From the NCBI RefSeq assembly GCF_036231945.1, contig NZ_CP109599.1:5607501-5671500 (forward strand): 64,000 nucleotides of DNA, read 5' to 3'. The DNA comes from Streptomyces sp. NBC_01429. GTDB taxonomy: Bacteria > Actinomycetota > Actinomycetes > Streptomycetales > Streptomycetaceae. The notes under the pieces are model-generated. The model saw only the letters and a list, made by a program, of their open reading frames with translations, had not been told where the DNA came from and did no database searches. Shown here piece after piece: positions 60,084-64,000 of this stretch (its first letter is position 1; the number at the start of each line of letters is the position of its first letter). A program made the position numbers and the translations under genes.

Positions 60084-62144
60084 ATGGCTCAGGACGTGAG
60101 CACCCCGGAAACGAGCCCGGCCCCCGGGGAGGGCCACCAGCCGCGCACCGTACTCGTCGCCATCGGCGCGCTGCTGTTGGGCATGCTCCTCGCCGCACTG
60201 GATCAGACGATCGTCTCCACCGCCCTGCCGACCATCGTCAGCGACCTCGGCGGGCTCGACCATCTCTCCTGGGTCGTCACCGCCTATCTGCTCGCCTCGA
60301 CCGCCGCCACCCCCCTCTGGGGCAAACTCGGCGACCAGTACGGCCGCAAAAAGCTCTTCCAGACCGCGATCGTCATCTTCCTCATCGGCTCCGCCCTCTG
60401 CGGCCTCTCCCAGAACATGGCCCAGCTCATCGGCTTCCGCGCGCTCCAGGGCCTCGGCGGCGGCGGGCTGATCGTGCTGTCGATGGCGATCGTCGGCGAC
60501 CTCGTACCGCCGCGCGAACGCGGCAAGTACCAGGGCCTGTTCGGCGCCGTCTTCGGCACGACGAGCGTCCTCGGCCCGCTGCTCGGCGGCTTCTTCACCC
60601 AGCAGCTCAGCTGGCGCTGGGTCTTCTACATCAACCTGCCCGTCGGCGTCGTCGCCCTCCTCGTCATCGCCGCCGTCCTGCACATCCCGGTGCACAGGGC
60701 CAAGCACACCATCGACTACCTCGGTACGTTCCTGATCGCGTCCGTCGCCGTCTGCCTGGTGCTGGTCGCCTCGCTCGGCGGCACCACCTGGCCCTGGGGC
60801 TCCGCCCGCATCATCGGCCTCGCGCTCCTCGGCCTCGTCCTGCTCGCGGTCTTCATCCACGTCGAGCGGCGCGCCGTCGAGCCCGTACTGCCGCTGCGCC
60901 TCTTCCGCATCAGGACCTTCACCCTCGTCGCGGTCATCAGCTTCATCGTCGGCTTCGCGATGTTCGGCGCGATGACCTATCTGCCGACCTTCCTCCAGGT
61001 CGTCCAGGGCGTCACCCCCACCATGTCCGGCGTGCATCTGCTGCCCATGGTGCTCGGACTGCTGATCACCTCCACACTGTCCGGGCAGATCGTCAGCCGC
61101 ACCGGACGCTGGAAGGTGTTCCCGATCCTGGGCACCGGCATCACCGCCCTCGGGCTGCTGCTGCTCCACCACCTCACCGAGTTCAGCGGTACGTGGCTGA
61201 TGAGCGCCTACTTCTTCGTCTTCGGCGCCGGACTCGGCCTGGTCATGCAGGTCCTGGTGCTGGTCGTGCAGAACGCCGTCAACTACCGGGACCTCGGCGT
61301 CGCCACCTCCGGCGCGACCTTCTTCCGCTCGATCGGCGCGTCCTTCGGCGTCGCCGTCTTCGGCACGATCTTCGCCAATCTGCTCAGGGACAAGCTCACG
61401 GACGCCCTCGCGGGCAGGGCGCTGCCGCCGGGCGTGGACGTCGGCCGGCTCTCCGCCGACCCGCAGTCCCTGGGCGGCCTGCCGGCCTCGCTGCGGGCGC
61501 CCGTACTGCACGCGTACGCGACCTCCATCACCGACGTCTTCCTGTACGGCGTGCCGGTGGTGCTGGTGGCGTTCGTGGTGGCGTGGTTCCTCAAGGAGGA
61601 CAAGCTGCGCGGCTCGGTGACCGCGCCGGAGATCACCGAGACGCTCGCCTCCAACCCGGTGGAGCGCTCCTCGCACGACGAGGTGGCACGCGCCCTGTCC
61701 GTCCTCGGCACCCGCGAGGGCCGGCGGCGGATCTACGAGAAGATCACCGCGAAGGCGGGGTACGACCTGCTCCCGGCGGCCAGTTGGCTGCTGCTGCGGG
61801 TACGGCGGTACGGCGTCGTGCAGCCCGCCGAGCTGGCCGAGGCGGGCCCCGTACCGCTGGAGTCCGTCACGTCGGCGTCCCGGCAGCTGGAGGAGCGCGG
61901 GTTGGTGGAGCGCGCGGGGGTGGAGCTGCGGCTCAGCGAGCGGGGCGCGCGGGTGGCGCAGGTGCTGGCGCAGGCGCGGGAGGAGTCGCTCGCTGAGCTG
62001 CTGGGGGACTGGTGGGGGCCGGACAGGCCGACCGATCTGGTGCGGCTGGTGCACGAGCTGAACAGCGAGCTGTGCGGCTCCGAGAGTGAACGCCCGAACG
62101 GGGTGGAGGCGCCGCGGGACCACGTCGCCCACGTCGAGGAGTGA
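60084..62144 (+). CDS. DHA2-type drug exporter with fused MarR-like C-terminal domain
   Basis: 686 residues from ATG 60084. Residues 1 to about 505 are a 14-segment DHA2 antiporter: LLGMLLAALDQTIVSTALPTIVSDLGG (motif A-like), LWGKLGDQYGRKKLFQTAIV, LIGFRALQGLGGGGLIVL, TSVLGPLLGGFF and FAMFGAMTYLPTFLQVVQG. The last ~150 residues hold a winged-helix domain: RRRIYEKITAKAGYDLLPAASWLLLRVRR, SVTSASRQLEERGLVERAGVELRLSERGARVAQVLAQAREESLAELLG. Such MDR-MFS/MarR fusions occur in Streptomyces and probably adjust export by DNA binding. No good Shine-Dalgarno. It is upstream of two unknown genes. Confidence 0.9.
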   Translation: MAQDVSTPETSPAPGEGHQPRTVLVAIGALLLGMLLAALDQTIVSTALPTIVSDLGGLDHLSWVVTAYLLASTAATPLWGKLGDQYGRKKLFQTAIVIFLIGSALCGLSQNMAQLIGFRALQGLGGGGLIVLSMAIVGDLVPPRERGKYQGLFGAVFGTTSVLGPLLGGFFTQQLSWRWVFYINLPVGVVALLVIAAVLHIPVHRAKHTIDYLGTFLIASVAVCLVLVASLGGTTWPWGSARIIGLALLGLVLLAVFIHVERRAVEPVLPLRLFRIRTFTLVAVISFIVGFAMFGAMTYLPTFLQVVQGVTPTMSGVHLLPMVLGLLITSTLSGQIVSRTGRWKVFPILGTGITALGLLLLHHLTEFSGTWLMSAYFFVFGAGLGLVMQVLVLVVQNAVNYRDLGVATSGATFFRSIGASFGVAVFGTIFANLLRDKLTDALAGRALPPGVDVGRLSADPQSLGGLPASLRAPVLHAYATSITDVFLYGVPVVLVAFVVAWFLKEDKLRGSVTAPEITETLASNPVERSSHDEVARALSVLGTREGRRRIYEKITAKAGYDLLPAASWLLLRVRRYGVVQPAELAEAGPVPLESVTSASRQLEERGLVERAGVELRLSERGARVAQVLAQAREESLAELLGDWWGPDRPTDLVRLVHELNSELCGSESERPNGVEAPRDHVAHVEE

Positions 62145-62152
62145 ACCTGCGG

Positions 62153-62217
62153 GGTGACCCGGCGGGGTGACGCGGTGAGGTGACGCGGTGAGGTGACGCG
62201 GCGAGGCGACGCGGCGA
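62153..62217. repeat. 13-base tandem repeat, five copies
   Basis: Units near GGTGACGCGGTGA at 62153, 62166, 62179, 62192 and 62205, with minor changes. Directly after the MFS stop. Confidence 0.9.
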
Positions 62218-62374
62218 GGTGGGCCCGGTGGCCCCCTCCTGGCGGTCCGGATGCTCAACAGGCTTTTCCGCAGGGCTGTTTGGCCGGCGGATTCGGGGCA
62301 ACCCGACTCGGTGAACGACCCCATACGCCCCGAGCGCGGGAGCCCGGACCCGAGTACGAGCCAGGAAGGCAGAC

Positions 62375-63076
62375 ATGTCCACAGTTCTGATCGTCGTCGC
62401 TCTCATCGTGGCGTTCGTGATCATCGTGGCCGCGGTCCTCTACACAGGACCCGGCAAAGGAAGCGGATTCGGCGGGCGCGGCGGACTGAAGCGCCGCTTC
62501 GGCCCCGAGTACGACCGTGTCGTCGACCGGCACGACGGCGACACCAAGGCCGCCGAGCGGGAGCTGACGGAACGGGTCAAGCGACACGGCGAGTTGCGGC
62601 CCCGGTCCCTCTCCGAGGAGCGGCGCGAGCAGTACGTGGCCCACTGGGCCGGTCTCCAGGAACGCTTCGTCGACTCGCCCCGGGAGGCGGTGACGGAGGC
62701 GGACCGGCTGGTGGCCCGGCTCGCGGAGGAATGCGGCTACCCCGCCGGCACGCGGTACGACGACCAGGTCGAGGCCCTGTCCGTGCACCACGCCCACCAG
62801 GTGGAGGGCTACCGCAGGGTGCACGAGGCGTTCTCGCCGGACGGCGCGGACGCGGATGCGGACGGTGCGGGTACGGACACGGGTACCGGTACGGGTACGG
62901 GTACGGGCGGAGCCGCGACCACCGAGGAACTGCGCGAGGCGATGGTCGGCGCGCGCGAACTTTTCGAGCAACTGATCCTGGCCCGACCGGAGAAGAGCGG
63001 CAGCGACAGCGACCGCCCCCGGGACACCGGCCGGGACAAGACCTTTTCACTACGGCCCAAAGGGAGTGGTGTGTGA
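62375..63076 (+). CDS. Unknown membrane-anchored protein with charged soluble part
   Basis: 233 residues, AGGAAGG upstream. One N-terminal membrane segment VLIVVALIVAFVIIVAAVLY is followed by a Gly-rich stretch and a helical charged domain (YDRVVDRHDGDTKAAERELTERVKRHGEL). A disordered Asp/Gly/Thr repeat (AGTDTGTGTGTGTGG) precedes a final helix. Function unknown. TGATG overlap with the next gene shows coupling. Confidence 0.75.
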   Translation: MSTVLIVVALIVAFVIIVAAVLYTGPGKGSGFGGRGGLKRRFGPEYDRVVDRHDGDTKAAERELTERVKRHGELRPRSLSEERREQYVAHWAGLQERFVDSPREAVTEADRLVARLAEECGYPAGTRYDDQVEALSVHHAHQVEGYRRVHEAFSPDGADADADGAGTDTGTGTGTGTGGAATTEELREAMVGARELFEQLILARPEKSGSDSDRPRDTGRDKTFSLRPKGSGV

Positions 63077-63726
63077 TGACGTACGAAGCGAAGAGCGAGC
63101 CCAGGAAGACCGTCGCGTCCACCGAGGCCGGGACGACAGAGGCCGAGGCTGAGGCCGGGAAGGGAACCGGAACCGGAACCGACGGGACCAGGTCGACCGC
63201 GCTCGGCGGGAGCGGGAGCGGGGGCACGGGCGGGGGCGGAGGCGGCCAGGAGCCCGGGGACGCCACGCGGGTGATCGGGAAGCGGGACGCGGCGGACCCG
63301 GTGAAGCCGTTCCGTACCGCCGAAGCGGCCAGGCCCGGCCGTGTCGCCGACGCCGGTGACATCGCTGACGCCGGTACCAACGCTGTCGGCGGCGACAGCG
63401 CGTCCACCGCTCAGCCCCACACCGACAGCTCCGCCCGACTCATCCCCCAGGGCGAGAGCGACCGGCTCGCGGAGCGTCTCCAGAACGCGCTGAGCACCTT
63501 CGTCGACGGGCCGCGGCACTCCGTCGAGGAGGCCGCCGACGTACTGGAGGAGGCCGCCGGGCAGTTGACGAAGGCGCTCGCGGACCGGCCGCGTTCACTG
63601 CGCGCGGGCTGGGACGGCCCCGGCGACGGGGCAGGGAACGGCGCGGCGGACGGCTCCCACACGGAGGAACTGCGGCTCGCCCTCCAGAGCTACCGCGAGA
63701 TGACGGAACGGCTGCTGCGCGTCTGA
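63076..63726 (+). CDS. Unknown protein, partner of the 62375 gene
   Basis: 216 residues. A Thr/Glu/Gly-rich disordered N-terminus (TEAGTTEAEAEAGKGTGTGTDG) leads to a helical C-terminal domain: SDRLAERLQNALSTFVDGPRHSVEEAADVLEEAAGQLTKAL and EELRLALQSYREMTERLLRV. No signal peptide. Overlap with the upstream stop suggests the two proteins work together. Function unknown. Confidence 0.75.
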   Translation: MTYEAKSEPRKTVASTEAGTTEAEAEAGKGTGTGTDGTRSTALGGSGSGGTGGGGGGQEPGDATRVIGKRDAADPVKPFRTAEAARPGRVADAGDIADAGTNAVGGDSASTAQPHTDSSARLIPQGESDRLAERLQNALSTFVDGPRHSVEEAADVLEEAAGQLTKALADRPRSLRAGWDGPGDGAGNGAADGSHTEELRLALQSYREMTERLLRV

Positions 63727-63787
63727 CCTGACACGATCCGGCCGGACTTGATCCGACCGGACCCGACCCGACCTGCCGCGGCGACGG

Positions 63788-63823
63788 CGTACGGAGCTAC
63801 CGGACCACCCGTAGCTCCGTACG
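63788..63823. terminator. Bidirectional terminator
   Basis: CGTACGGAGCTAC (63788-63800) pairs with GTAGCTCCGTACG (63811-63823) around a ten-base loop, between the converging unknown gene and the partial methyltransferase gene. Confidence 0.75.
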
Positions 63824-63844
63824 TGTGTGCGCGGCGGCGCCCGG

Positions 63845-64000
63845 TCAGCCGAGTACGCGCACGAGGGCGAAGCCGTCGTACCCCTTGGTGCCCACCGTCT
63901 GCACCGCCGTCGCCGACAGCAGCGGATTCGCCGCGATCCGCTCGATCATGCGGCGGGTGCCCAGCACGGCGGGGCTGGTGCTGTCCGGATCCGCGATCCC
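63845..64000 (-). CDS. Probable class I methyltransferase, C-terminal fragment (5' end outside window)
   Basis: 52 codons to a TGA at 63845, open to the right edge. The residues LGTRRMIERIAANPLLSATAVQTVGTKGYDGFALVRVLG fit the last strand-helix of O-methyltransferase-like class I enzymes. The SAM-binding motif is outside, so the substrate cannot be inferred. Confidence 0.6.
   Translation of the reverse strand, partial: GIADPDSTSPAVLGTRRMIERIAANPLLSATAVQTVGTKGYDGFALVRVLG

Noticed and set aside
59766-62324. 852-residue Glu/Asp-rich minus-strand frame over the exporter
   Set aside because: Reverse complement of a membrane-protein gene gives acidic repeats; no start signal or homology.
62251-63070. 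Frame beginning MLNRLFRRAVW before the 62375 gene
   Set aside because: Weak start, then Arg-rich out-of-frame reading of the real gene at 62375.

Overview
The window is chromosomal DNA of very high G+C with strong third-position GC bias, GTG starts and many ATGA/GTGA overlaps. Gene content (FasR-fabD-fabH-acpP-fabF, homodimeric aceE, DUF3145, DUF3052, DUF4429, many TerD-type genes) points to Streptomyces or a very close relative. It looks like core chromosome: no IS element, phage module, CRISPR array or complete biosynthetic cluster is visible.

Layout. 1-5048: end of a GH3 glycosidase, aldose 1-epimerase, SGNH lipoprotein, DUF3145 and a 3-hydroxyisobutyrate-dehydrogenase-like gene. 5085-7885: a three-gene unit (small ESX-like protein, two-part alpha/beta hydrolase, lipoprotein) with a G+C drop inside the hydrolase. 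7933-12894: type II fatty-acid initiation operon with its PucR-type regulator. 12952-17451: pirin, beta-lactamase-fold hydrolase, GNAT remnant, MerR plus aldo/keto reductase, acyltransferase 3. 17448-20894: hydrolase plus a NarL-type two-component pair, tied together by two matching palindromes. 21024-28761: DUF4429, a second hydrolase of the same kind, I36 inhibitor-like protein, aceE, DUF3052, peroxiredoxin. 28920-38239: a tellurite-resistance-like (Ter) stress island with three TerD proteins, a TerC-like DUF475 protein, a TerA-like protein and the aldolase/PRTase/StiP/HAD enzyme set. 38258-44878: small metal-ribbon, membrane and surface proteins, and a tRNA-Val(UAC). 44993-51768: sugar ABC importer with GH3 glycosidase, divergent from its LacI repressor. 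52110-64000: mixed genes (DUF2277, DedA, DoxX, FAD/NAD(P) protein, secreted HNH nuclease, FetB-like permease, HAD, peptidoglycan-binding protein, MFS exporter, two unknown proteins and the 3' end of a probable methyltransferase).

How genes work together. FabD, AcpP, FabH and FabF start and extend fatty acids under FasR. The importer, GH3 enzyme and LacI form an oligosaccharide-use regulon with visible operators. In the Ter island, TerD/TerA/TerC-like proteins sit beside an enzyme set proposed in the literature to make a nucleoside-like metabolite. MerR and the aldo/keto reductase form an autoregulated pair. The most interesting new readings are the 8-2-8 palindromes linking the two-component system to the next hydrolase/acyltransferase operon, the effector-plus-possible-immunity cassette at 5085-7885, the in-frame fusion of the PRTase and StiP genes, the intragenic LacI operator, and an IdeR/DmdR-like box over the doxX promoter.
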